Assembly (NCBI GenBank): GCA_030424825.1
Contig: JAUHWE010000340.1
Coordinates: 1 to 5,679 of the forward strand
DNA: 5,679 nucleotides
Source of the DNA: Verrucomicrobiia bacterium
GTDB lineage: Bacteria > Verrucomicrobiota > Verrucomicrobiia > Opitutales > Opitutaceae
Direction: 5' to 3'
The notes beneath the pieces were generated by a model. The model saw only the letters and a list, made by a program, of their open reading frames with translations, was not told the DNA's origin and did not search any database. This document shows, piece by piece, positions 1 to 5,679 of this stretch. How positions within the stretch are numbered: the stretch's first letter is position 1; every line of letters begins with the position of its first letter. The translations under genes were made by a program, and so were the position numbers.

Positions 1-314
1 AAATCTCCGCGGATCGTTCCTTTGGGAGCCTTCGAAGAATCGGTCGGGCCGAGAAGGTCACGAACACGCTGGATTACGTTCTCTCCTTGAAGAGCCAATA
101 GGATCACGGGACGCGAGCTCATGAATCCCTCAATGTCGGGAAAGAAAGGCAAATCCGCCACGTGGGCGTAGTGCTCCTTCAATATCGGCGACTCTAGGCG
201 TACCATTTTTGTGGCGACGATCGTGAAGCCTTCGCTTTCGAAGCGTTGCAGAACCTGGCCCGCTAGGCCCTTTTCCATGCAATCAGGTTTGAGAATAATG
301 AAGGTTTTTTCCAT
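1..314 (-). CDS. ndk: Nucleoside diphosphate kinase, partial (C-terminus beyond left edge)
   Basis: This gene encodes the cytosolic enzyme that moves the gamma-phosphate from ATP to other (d)NDPs through a phosphohistidine, balancing NTP and dNTP pools. I translated it by hand from the ATG at 314. The window holds 104 full codons, beginning MEKTFIILKPD, the family's N-terminal strand with nucleotide-site Lys9. Other conserved positions are Tyr49 and Phe57 (HYA...LPFF segment), Arg85 in VRDLLGPTD, Thr91, and Arg102 in GTIRGD. The catalytic His (NxxHGSD motif) should lie about 13 residues further on and is outside the window, so activity cannot be judged. The family is usually 135-150 residues long, so about 70% is visible. 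No Shine-Dalgarno sequence precedes the ATG, but the family N-terminus fixes this start. It follows fabF by 56 bases, with a likely terminator between them, so it probably has its own promoter. The family assignment is firm. Confidence 0.95.
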   Translation of the reverse strand, partial: MEKTFIILKPDCMEKGLAGQVLQRFESEGFTIVATKMVRLESPILKEHYAHVADLPFFPDIEGFMSSRPVILLALQGENVIQRVRDLLGPTDSSKAPKGTIRGD

Positions 315-339
315 CGAACGGTATTCGTTTTCTAAATTC

Positions 340-361
340 AAAAAATGCTCCTATCAGAGCA
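340..361 (-). terminator. Probable intrinsic terminator after fabF
   Basis: On the minus strand, starting 9 bases after the fabF stop codon, TGCTC and GAGCA form a 5-bp stem around the six-base loop TGATAG. A T-G wobble could extend the stem to 6 bp. Six T follow directly (plus-strand A tract at 340-345). This is the layout of a Rho-independent terminator for fabF transcripts. The U tract is good but the stem is short, so termination may be partial. The plus strand has no T run after the hairpin, so it should act in one direction only. Confidence 0.6.
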
Positions 362-370
362 AATAGATCG

Positions 371-1621
371 CTAGTAAGCCTTGAAAACCAAGGAAGCATT
401 CTGCCCCCCAAACCCCAGACTGTTGCTCATCGCTACAGAGATCTTGGCATCACGGGCCTCATTGGGAACGTAGTCCAAATCGCAATCCGGATCCGGTGTC
501 TGGTAGTTGATCGTCGGAGCAATTGTCCCGGTCTCCAGCATGCGTACACAGGCGACGCTCTCGACTCCTCCAGCCGCGCCTAACAAGTGGCCTGTCATCG
601 ACTTCGTCGAACTCATGGGCAGCGTTTTCGCTCTGGCACCAAATAGGGTCTTAACCGCCATGGTCTCGAACTTGTCATTGTAGGGTGTAGACGTTCCGTG
701 AGCGTTGATGTAGTCCACATCATCCGTATTGAGCTGAGCCGAATGCAGCGCCCGCTTCATGGCTCCGATCAGGCCTTTCCCCTCCGGATGCGGCGCCGTA
801 ATGTGATTGGCATCGCAAGATGCGCCGTAACCCACCAGTTCACAGTGAATTTTCGCTCCCCGCTTCTTGGCATGCTCAAGGGTTTCTAAAACAACAACGC
901 CCGCTCCTTCTCCCATGACAAATCCATCCCGATTGGAATCGAAAGGCCGGCTCGCATGCTCGGGATCGTCGTTGTTGGTGGACATCGCTTTCATCGAGCA
1001 AAAACCCGCATAGCTCAGCGAGGTAATCGTGGCTTCGCTACCTCCTGCGATCATCACATCCGCTTCTCCGAGGCGGAGCGTCTTCAGTGACTCGCCAATC
1101 GCATGGGCACCCGTGGCACAAGCGCTTACGATGGAAAAATTGGGCCCCATGGCCCCGAGCTCGATCCCTACCACGCCGGATGCCATATTAGAGATCAAAG
1201 CAGGAATCATGAAAGGGGACACTTTGCGCGGTCCGCCTTCGATCAGCTTGACGCAATTTTTTTCGATGGTATCCATCCCACCGATGCCCGAACCGATGAA
1301 CACGCCGACCCGATCGGGATCTTCCTCATCCATGTTCAGGCCCGCATCCGCGACCGCTTCCTTGGTAGCGGCGAATGCGAAATGGACAAAGCGATCGTTG
1401 CGACGCGCCTCTTTCGGGTCCATGTATTTCGTGGCATCGAAATCCTTGATTTCGCCCCCGATTTTACAGGTGAATTTCTCGGTATCGAACGACTCGACTC
1501 TGCTGATACCGTTCCTACCGTCGAGAAGCCCTTGATAAAAGGTATTCACATCCAGTCCCAGCGGAGTGATAGCTCCTAGACCGGTTATAACTACACGTTG
1601 GCTGTCCGCCAGCTCAGTCAT
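371..1621 (-). CDS. fabF: 3-oxoacyl-[acyl-carrier-protein] synthase II (KAS II)
   Basis: FabF is the cytosolic elongating condensing enzyme of type II fatty acid synthesis. It joins malonyl-ACP to an acyl-enzyme, releasing CO2 and 3-ketoacyl-ACP. The 416 residues cover the whole thiolase-fold family (E. coli about 413). The Cys-His-His triad is intact: Cys168 in SACATG, His308 in NAHGTSTPYND and His345 in STKSMTGHLLGAAGG, with Lys340 just before it. The C-terminal glycine-rich loop SLGFGG (401-406) carries the gatekeeper Phe404. A Cys nucleophile with two His marks an active elongating KAS rather than a chain-length factor or KAS III. The ATG at 1621 gives the usual N-terminus just before RVVITGLGAITPLG. 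No good Shine-Dalgarno precedes it. It sits 71 bases after acpP and is followed by a likely terminator, consistent with the end of a fabG-acpP-fabF transcript. FabB is the alternative, but length and motifs favour FabF. Confidence 0.96.
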   Translation of the reverse strand: MTELADSQRVVITGLGAITPLGLDVNTFYQGLLDGRNGISRVESFDTEKFTCKIGGEIKDFDATKYMDPKEARRNDRFVHFAFAATKEAVADAGLNMDEEDPDRVGVFIGSGIGGMDTIEKNCVKLIEGGPRKVSPFMIPALISNMASGVVGIELGAMGPNFSIVSACATGAHAIGESLKTLRLGEADVMIAGGSEATITSLSYAGFCSMKAMSTNNDDPEHASRPFDSNRDGFVMGEGAGVVVLETLEHAKKRGAKIHCELVGYGASCDANHITAPHPEGKGLIGAMKRALHSAQLNTDDVDYINAHGTSTPYNDKFETMAVKTLFGARAKTLPMSSTKSMTGHLLGAAGGVESVACVRMLETGTIAPTINYQTPDPDCDLDYVPNEARDAKISVAMSNSLGFGGQNASLVFKAY

Positions 1622-1692
1622 AAGTACGTCTCGCGAAGGGTTGGGCGCCCGAAAGGAGATCCAAGCGCCATGTTAGGGGAAACGGAAACGGG

Positions 1693-1953
1693 TTACGCTC
1701 CCGCTTTCTCTTTGATGTAGGAGGTTACGTCGCCGACGGTCTGAAGCTTTTCGGCGTCAGACTCTGGGATTTCACCTTTGATCTCGTCTTTAAACTCTTC
1801 TTCAAAGGCCATAATCAACTCAACAGTGTCGAGTGAATCGGCGCCAAGATCATCGAGGAAGGAGGCTTCCGGGGTGATCTGCTCTTCGTTAACGTTGAGC
1901 TGGTTTACGATGATTTCTGAGACTCTTTGTTCGATGCTTTTTTCGTCGGCCAT
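1693..1953 (-). CDS. acpP: Acyl carrier protein
   Basis: This is the small acidic carrier that holds fatty acyl intermediates on a 4'-phosphopantetheine arm and presents them to FabG, FabF and other enzymes. It has 86 residues, slightly longer than the common 77-80. The phosphopantetheine site is Ser40 in [11 protein letters not shown], at the start of recognition helix II (about 40-54). The N-terminus ([12 protein letters not shown]) and the acidic composition fit the family. Compared with the E. coli protein as I recall it, four extra residues lie between helix II and helix III, at 55-62, reading KDEI-KGEI. The following [15 protein letters not shown] resumes the normal pattern. The gene lies between fabG (39 bases upstream) and fabF, the standard position for the fatty-acid-synthesis carrier rather than a polyketide one. 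No clear Shine-Dalgarno precedes the ATG. Confidence 0.96.
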   Translation of the reverse strand: MADEKSIEQRVSEIIVNQLNVNEEQITPEASFLDDLGADSLDTVELIMAFEEEFKDEIKGEIPESDAEKLQTVGDVTSYIKEKAGA

Positions 1954-1992
1954 TTTCTAGACAGATTAGTAATAAATTAAACTCAGGAGGCA

Positions 1993-2739
1993 TCACATAG
2001 CCATGCCGCCGTCAACGGTAAAAACTTGGCCTGTGATATAATTCGCTTCCTCGGAAGCCAGATAGGCGACCATATTCGCGATATCGCTGGACTCTCCCAT
2101 ACGTTTGAGAGGGATCATGGGGAGCACCAAATCCAAGGCCGCTTCTGCCATTTTGGAGGTCATATCGGTCTTGATAAAGCCTGGAGCGACACAATTCACC
2201 GTGATGCTGCGGGACGCCAGTTCTTTGGCCAGGCTCTTGGTAAACCCGATCATACCCGCTTTGGCCGCCGCGTAGTTGGTCTGGCCCGCATTACCCATAA
2301 TGCCGGATACAGAGGAAATATTGATGATCCGACCCCAGCGCTTTCGCGTCATGGGACGCGCCAGACCTTTCACCCAGTAGAAGCAGCTGTTCAGGTTGGT
2401 ATTGATCACGCTCGTCCAATCGTCTTCCGACATGCGGAAAAGCAGGTTGTCCTTCGTAATACCGGCATTGTTCACGAGAATGTCTATGTTCTCGTATTCG
2501 TTCAGCAATTCTTCGCTCGCCGCCGCAACTGCCGCCGAATCGGCCACGTCGACCGCTTTAGCGATCGCTTTTCCGCCAGCGTCATTGATCGCCTGGGCCG
2601 CCGCGCCGCACGACGATTCCGAATAGGAAACGCAAATCACGGTCACACCCGCCTTCCCTAACTCCTCCGCGATTGCCCGGCCGATTCCGCGACCGGCGCC
2701 CGTAACCAGGGCGACTTTGTTTTCAAATGTAAGACTCAT
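1993..2739 (-). CDS. fabG: 3-oxoacyl-[acyl-carrier-protein] reductase
   Basis: FabG is the NADPH-dependent short-chain dehydrogenase that reduces 3-ketoacyl-ACP to 3-hydroxyacyl-ACP, the first reduction of each elongation cycle, in the cytosol as a tetramer. Its 248 residues match the usual 244-250. The Rossmann fold shows TGAGRGIG (13-20) for cofactor binding and NNAG (90-93). The catalytic set is Asn115, Ser143 (in ISSVSG), Tyr156 and Lys160 (in NYAAAK). The C-terminal segment YITGQVFTVDGGMAM is typical of FabG. Lying directly before acpP and fabF supports fatty acid synthesis over the many other dehydrogenases of this fold. A weak AGGA (2744-2747) sits only 4 bases from the ATG. The gene starts the minus-strand block and is divergent from the pseudouridine synthase gene. 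fabH, fabD and plsX, often found before fabG, are not in the adjacent divergent region. Confidence 0.96.
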   Translation of the reverse strand: MSLTFENKVALVTGAGRGIGRAIAEELGKAGVTVICVSYSESSCGAAAQAINDAGGKAIAKAVDVADSAAVAAASEELLNEYENIDILVNNAGITKDNLLFRMSEDDWTSVINTNLNSCFYWVKGLARPMTRKRWGRIINISSVSGIMGNAGQTNYAAAKAGMIGFTKSLAKELASRSITVNCVAPGFIKTDMTSKMAEAALDLVLPMIPLKRMGESSDIANMVAYLASEEANYITGQVFTVDGGMAM

Positions 2740-3005
2740 ATTTTCCTATTTCGAATTCGCTCTAATACGCTAAATACCTGCTAAGTAAAATCAAAGCGAA
2801 CAGTCCAAAGGCCCCGAACGGCTTAGGCAATGTTAGTTTTCAGCGAAAAACTCGCATAAACTCTGCTTCCGCTTGCTCTCACTCCCTAGGAGCATCTTTA
2901 TTTCTACGAAAATGGCAAGCGACTCGGCTCAAGATTCAAACTCGTTTTAATAAAGGAAACCATTGCATCTCTCCGCCGACTTCGCAGCATCGCGCGATTC
3001 CACAA
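2740..3005. other. Divergent intergenic region between fabG and the pseudouridine synthase gene
   Basis: These 266 bases separate the starts of the two divergent blocks, so promoters for both must lie here or inside the flanking genes. Next to fabG there is a palindrome CGAATTCG (2752-2759) and three CTAA-type short repeats. On the rightward side no convincing promoter stands out; candidates such as TTTAAT at 2946 lack a good -35 partner. A 12-codon open frame (2912-2950) has no ribosome binding site. I see no RNA gene, riboswitch or recognisable long coding region. Confidence 0.6.
2762..2789 (-). promoter_or_regulatory. Tentative fabG promoter
   Basis: On the minus strand, TTTACT (plus 2784-2789) and TATTAG (plus 2762-2767) lie 16 bases apart. 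Each matches four of six positions of the sigma-70 consensus. Initiation just downstream would give a leader of about 15 bases before the fabG ATG. The same stretch holds three similar CTAA-type heptamers, so the resemblance may only reflect AT-rich sequence. Confidence 0.25.
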
Positions 3006-3758
3006 ATGGCAACTACAACTAACTCGCTGCGCCTACAGAAATATTTGGCTGACATGGGTGTCTGCTCGCGACGGGCAGCCGAAGTCCTCATCCGCGATGG
3101 ATCGATCATGGTCAATGGCAAGATCGCCCAGATCGGAGACAAGATCGAGCCCGGAGTAGATGAAGTGATATTCGAAGGACAACGGATCCGTCATCGCAAA
3201 CAAGGCCAGATCGTATTCGCTTTGAACAAACCCAAGGGATTCATTTGCAGCAACGACGATCCCCATAACGACCGAACCGTATTCGATCTCATTCCCAAAG
3301 ACTACCAAAGCCTGCGACTGTTTTGCGCCGGGAGGCTCGACAAGGACAGTGAAGGCCTCGTCATTTTGACCAACGACGGCGACCTGGCCAACCAACTCAT
3401 GCATCCTTCCAACTTGGTGGTTAAACGCTACCACGTTTCTCTCAAGCAGCCGTTTCCCAAGAAGAGCATCCCCAAGCTAGTCAAGGGCATCAGCTACGAG
3501 GGCGAGCGGATGAAAGTAGAAAAAGCTACGCTTCTCGGAAATCAGAGCAACGAAGCTTCCAAGGAGATCGATGTTCAGATGCATCACGGGAAGAAGCGGG
3601 AGATCCGCAATCTTTTCATGGTTCTTGGATACGACGTCAAACGGCTGAAACGATATCAGATCGGGACCTTCAGCATAAAAGGAATGCCTAAAGGTGTCGG
3701 TATGATTCTACAGAAAAACGAGATCCAAAAGCTATTCAAACACGAGGAACCTTTATGA
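3006..3758 (+). CDS. rRNA pseudouridine synthase, RsuA/RluB family
   Basis: This enzyme converts a specific uridine in ribosomal RNA to pseudouridine. The RluB branch acts on 23S rRNA near the peptidyl transferase centre and RsuA on 16S rRNA. The 250 residues show an N-terminal S4 RNA-binding domain (about 7-60; LRLQKYLADMGVCSRRAAEVLI, then GSIMVNGK). The catalytic domain has NKPKGFICS (74-82) and the signature GRLDKDSEGLVILTNDGD (109-126), with catalytic Asp112. The family usually has Thr where Ser115 stands here, a conservative change. The GKKREIRNLFMVLGYDVKRLKR block (195-216) is the conserved C-terminal motif. RluB seems more likely than RsuA from the overall pattern, but the target base cannot be read from sequence, so I give no symbol. 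The frame stays open upstream of the ATG without another good start, and no Shine-Dalgarno is seen. Its last codons overlap the next gene by 4 bases. Confidence 0.92.
   Translation: MATTTNSLRLQKYLADMGVCSRRAAEVLIRDGSIMVNGKIAQIGDKIEPGVDEVIFEGQRIRHRKQGQIVFALNKPKGFICSNDDPHNDRTVFDLIPKDYQSLRLFCAGRLDKDSEGLVILTNDGDLANQLMHPSNLVVKRYHVSLKQPFPKKSIPKLVKGISYEGERMKVEKATLLGNQSNEASKEIDVQMHHGKKREIRNLFMVLGYDVKRLKRYQIGTFSIKGMPKGVGMILQKNEIQKLFKHEEPL
3744..3748 (+). promoter_or_regulatory. Shine-Dalgarno site inside the end of the upstream gene
   Basis: GAGGA lies six bases before the ATG at 3755, inside the last codons of the pseudouridine synthase gene. It is the clearest and best-spaced Shine-Dalgarno in the window. 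Together with the ATGA stop/start overlap it supports the start of the secreted protein and coupled translation. Confidence 0.65.
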
Positions 3759-4510
3759 AAAACGTCATCATCCTACCCACATTGGCTCTATTAGCGATCC
3801 TAGGAGGCACACACTCTACATTCGCTCAGGAATCAATCAACGTCCGGATAAGTCCCGATCCCAATTCCACACTGATTGGAAAGCTGCCTTCCCTTTCGTT
3901 GGCCGTAAACGCGGAATGGCCCAAGAGCACTGCTCCCGTCCCGGGATGGAGACCGATCTACTATCGAGGCGAATTTCTTGTGTACCTAGACAGTCAGGAC
4001 ATCGGGAAAAACTTCCTGCCGCTGCCGGGATCTCGCTATCTGCTCAGTCCAACGCCTGACGCCGACACCCTCGCAATCGCGACGGACCAGGACAAAGCGG
4101 AGATCGTCTCAATCGACCCACGTTACTGTCACATCAATTTGGAGACGATTGTGCTCGGCTACATCCGGGACGGTTCCGCCGCCCCTCCCCCACCTCCTCC
4201 GAGTCCAAGTCAAACTTCCATGCGGCTCATAGAACCTAAAGAACCCAGGCTCGCAAACGACTCAAACCAATCCCTGGAAGGCATTCTGGTTTCCGCTAGT
4301 AACTTCGAATCGAATCGATCCGGCTACAAATTCAAGCTGATCAATAGCGACAATGAAATCATCGCCTTCATCGACCACTCAAAGCTGCCCCCAGCCGAGC
4401 CCTTCAACAACTTTGTGAATACGCGACTAACGGCTTGGGGGACAATCGACGATCTTGAGAACATCGACTCCGTTGTGCTACGCGCAAAAATGCTGAAAAA
4501 GAAAGACTAG
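3755..4510 (+). CDS. Secreted protein of unknown function with proline-rich linker
   Basis: I do not recognise this 251-residue protein. Residues 1-24 form a Sec-type signal peptide: Lys2, a hydrophobic core (about 4-17), and a likely cleavage after TFA, before Gln25. There is no lipobox Cys, so it should be exported without a lipid anchor, to the periplasm if the cell is Gram-negative. An N-terminal beta-rich region (about 26-138) includes [22 protein letters not shown] and a following stretch that vaguely resembles bacterial SH3-like domains. A Pro-rich linker (144-151, six consecutive Pro) leads to a C-terminal domain (about 172-248). This begins SLEGILVSA and alternates hydrophobic residues in a way that could suit an OB-like beta barrel; both fold ideas are guesses. 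The end is Lys-rich (KMLKKKD). It overlaps the pseudouridine synthase gene by ATGA and lies 40 bases before folD, so it is probably co-transcribed, although neither neighbour suggests an exported role. Confidence 0.85.
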   Translation: MKNVIILPTLALLAILGGTHSTFAQESINVRISPDPNSTLIGKLPSLSLAVNAEWPKSTAPVPGWRPIYYRGEFLVYLDSQDIGKNFLPLPGSRYLLSPTPDADTLAIATDQDKAEIVSIDPRYCHINLETIVLGYIRDGSAAPPPPPPSPSQTSMRLIEPKEPRLANDSNQSLEGILVSASNFESNRSGYKFKLINSDNEIIAFIDHSKLPPAEPFNNFVNTRLTAWGTIDDLENIDSVVLRAKMLKKKD

Positions 4511-4550
4511 AACATCCTCGGCTACCCAAATCGGAATTAATCGCTTTCAA

Positions 4551-5423
4551 ATGAAATTGATCGACGGCAAACAAATCGCTCGCGAAATCGTAGAGGAATT
4601 GACTGCAAAAGTCGCCCAGATAGACGGACCCAAACCCTGTATCGCCTTTATCCGTGTCGGTGAAGATCCTGCATCTGTTTCCTACGTTCGCAGTAAAAAC
4701 CAAACCGCCGATAAGATCGGAATTCGTCCGCTGCTCTTTACTTTCGATGACACCATCACGCAAGACGAGCTCTATGCCAAAATAGATGAGCTCAATGCAG
4801 ATACTTCGGTAAACGGAATTTTGATACAATCTCCTTTGCCGCCGCAACTGGACGAGCAGTCGGCATTCAATCGCATCGATCCAATCAAGGACGTCGACGG
4901 TTTCCATGTCGTCAATGCGGGCCGGGTCGTACATGAGGATGCGAACGGATTCGTTTCCTGCACACCGGCCGGAATCATTGAAATCTGCCGACGAGAAGGA
5001 ATCCGTCTCGAAGGGAAACACGTCGTGGTATTGGGGCGCAGTCTGATTGTCGGAAAAACTTTTTCCCTGTTGGCGATGCAGAAAGGCCCGCACGCGAATG
5101 CAACCGTCACCGTCTGCCACTCCAGAACGCAAAACCTGAAAGAGCTCACTCGCCAGGCCGACGTCCTCGTAGCGGCAATTGGCAAACCGGAAATGGTGAC
5201 CGGAGACATGGTCAAAGAGGGCGCGGTGGTGATCGATGTGGGGATTAACCGAGTCGAAGACGCTTCTAAGAAAAAGGGATACAAACTGGTGGGAGACGTC
5301 AACTTTGGCGAGGTTTCACCCCTCGCATCGAAGATAACTCCGGTTCCCGGAGGCGTGGGTCCCATGACGGTCGCCCTATTAATGAAAAATACCGTTAAAG
5401 CGTACGAATTGCAAAACGCTTGA
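4551..5423 (+). CDS. folD: Bifunctional methylenetetrahydrofolate dehydrogenase / methenyltetrahydrofolate cyclohydrolase
   Basis: FolD interconverts 5,10-methylene-, 5,10-methenyl- and 10-formyl-tetrahydrofolate in the cytosol, supplying one-carbon units for purine and formyl-methionyl-tRNA synthesis. Its 290 residues match the family (about 280-300). In the N-terminal catalytic domain, Tyr45 and Lys49 in SYVRSKN, Gln93 in ILIQSPLP and Asp116 in KDVDGF are the expected active-site residues. The Rossmann domain carries the cofactor loop [10 protein letters not shown] (161-170) and TVTVCHSRT. The C-terminal signature [11 protein letters not shown] (263-273) is intact. Two positions differ from the forms I know best: Thr170 replaces the usual Pro of VGKP, and Ser94 replaces the usual Leu or Met after Gln93. 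Neither is a catalytic residue. No clear Shine-Dalgarno precedes the ATG (GGAA is 14 bases away), but the N-terminus [10 protein letters not shown] fits the family. It is 40 bases after the secreted-protein gene and 37 before the receiver-domain gene. Confidence 0.96.
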   Translation: MKLIDGKQIAREIVEELTAKVAQIDGPKPCIAFIRVGEDPASVSYVRSKNQTADKIGIRPLLFTFDDTITQDELYAKIDELNADTSVNGILIQSPLPPQLDEQSAFNRIDPIKDVDGFHVVNAGRVVHEDANGFVSCTPAGIIEICRREGIRLEGKHVVVLGRSLIVGKTFSLLAMQKGPHANATVTVCHSRTQNLKELTRQADVLVAAIGKPEMVTGDMVKEGAVVIDVGINRVEDASKKKGYKLVGDVNFGEVSPLASKITPVPGGVGPMTVALLMKNTVKAYELQNA

Positions 5424-5460
5424 TTGGCTTAGCTCGTCAAATCCCTCATCTCTTTTTACT

Positions 5461-5679
5461 ATGACCGAGCAACAATCGCCCGATCGCACAATACTCGTAA
5501 TCGATGATGAGCCCGTTAACATCCAAGTCCTGAGTCGGAAACTCAAATGGGAGGGGCTTGGGGTCTTGACCGCGAAAAGCGGCCAGGAAGGCCTTGAGCT
5601 CGCCAAGTCCGGTTCGCCCGATCTCATCCTTCTGGACATCATGATGCCGGGAATGGACGGGTTTGAAGTCTGCCAAAAA
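5461..5679 (+). CDS. Response regulator receiver domain protein, partial (C-terminus beyond right edge)
   Basis: The last 219 bases are an open frame of exactly 73 codons that runs off the right edge. It encodes the first half of a CheY-like receiver domain, the phosphorylated switch of two-component signalling. The first beta strand ILVIDDEP (11-18) ends in the acidic pair Asp15-Asp16 that binds Mg2+. LILLDIMMPGMDGFEV (55-70) carries the phosphoacceptor Asp59 and the typical loop after it. The switch Thr/Ser and the conserved Lys lie further on, out of view. The output domain is also unseen, so it could be a DNA-binding regulator, a cyclase, a phosphatase or a hybrid kinase. The ATG at 5461 leaves a short seven-residue lead before the first conserved strand and looks right, though no Shine-Dalgarno precedes it. 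It starts 37 bases after folD with no visible terminator. Confidence 0.93.
   Translation, partial: MTEQQSPDRTILVIDDEPVNIQVLSRKLKWEGLGVLTAKSGQEGLELAKSGSPDLILLDIMMPGMDGFEVCQK

Noticed and set aside
1029..1579. Two long plus-strand open frames opposite fabF
   Set aside because: They lie wholly inside fabF, whose intact family motifs explain this DNA. The predicted proteins have no recognisable domain and look like antisense shadows.
1643..1650. Perfect 8-base palindrome GGGCGCCC between acpP and fabF
   Set aside because: It has no loop to form a hairpin and no T tract nearby, and an isolated 8-base palindrome is not enough to call an operator or terminator.
2026..2661. A 211-codon plus-strand open frame opposite fabG
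   Set aside because: It is fully antisense to an intact fabG. Its composition (rich in His, Arg and Gly) is what antisense reading of such a gene gives, and it has no known motif.
2912..2950. A 12-codon open frame upstream of the pseudouridine synthase gene, possibly a leader peptide
   Set aside because: It has no Shine-Dalgarno, no run of regulatory codons and no attenuator hairpin after it. A frame this short is expected by chance.
2961..3005. Possible longer N-terminus for the pseudouridine synthase, since the frame is open upstream and AAAGGAAACC lies nearby
   Set aside because: No in-frame ATG, GTG or TTG follows that motif before the ATG at 3006, and the S4 domain already begins properly from that ATG.
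4303..4320. Short CGAAT repeats in the secreted-protein gene
   Set aside because: Only two to three imperfect units fall within a coding frame, which looks like chance codon use rather than a functional repeat.
4404..5365. Two long minus-strand open frames opposite folD and the end of the secreted-protein gene
   Set aside because: They contain no domain features and are antisense to a complete FolD with all catalytic residues.

Overview
This window looks like ordinary housekeeping DNA from a mid-GC bacterium. It carries two divergent gene blocks that meet at an intergenic region at 2740-3005. Every clearly recognised gene is a core gene: fatty acid synthesis, nucleotide metabolism, rRNA modification and one-carbon metabolism. 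I see no insertion sequence, CRISPR array, tRNA or rRNA, phage gene or toxin-antitoxin pair. The lineage cannot be fixed from the sequence alone. The four-residue insertion in the acyl carrier protein, the near absence of Shine-Dalgarno sequences and the gene mix make me favour Verrucomicrobiota (Opitutae-like), at low to moderate confidence.

Left block, minus strand, read right to left: fabG (2739-1993), acpP (1953-1693), fabF (1621-371), then ndk (from 314, running off the left edge). FabG reduces 3-ketoacyl-ACP, AcpP carries the growing acyl chain, and FabF is the elongating condensing enzyme. Together they form a compact elongation cluster. A short hairpin followed by six U lies just after fabF and probably separates it from ndk.

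Right block, plus strand: an RsuA/RluB-type pseudouridine synthase (3006-3758), a secreted 251-residue protein of unknown function overlapping it by 4 bases (3755-4510), folD (4551-5423), and the first 73 codons of a response-regulator receiver domain (from 5461, running off the right edge). Gaps are 40 and 37 bases with no visible terminator, so co-transcription is plausible.

The points most worth a second look are a tandem-duplication-like insertion in the acyl carrier protein, the unrecognised secreted protein coupled to an rRNA-modification gene, the contrast in ribosome-binding-site use, and the probable fabF terminator. I found no convincing evidence of a previously undescribed system.
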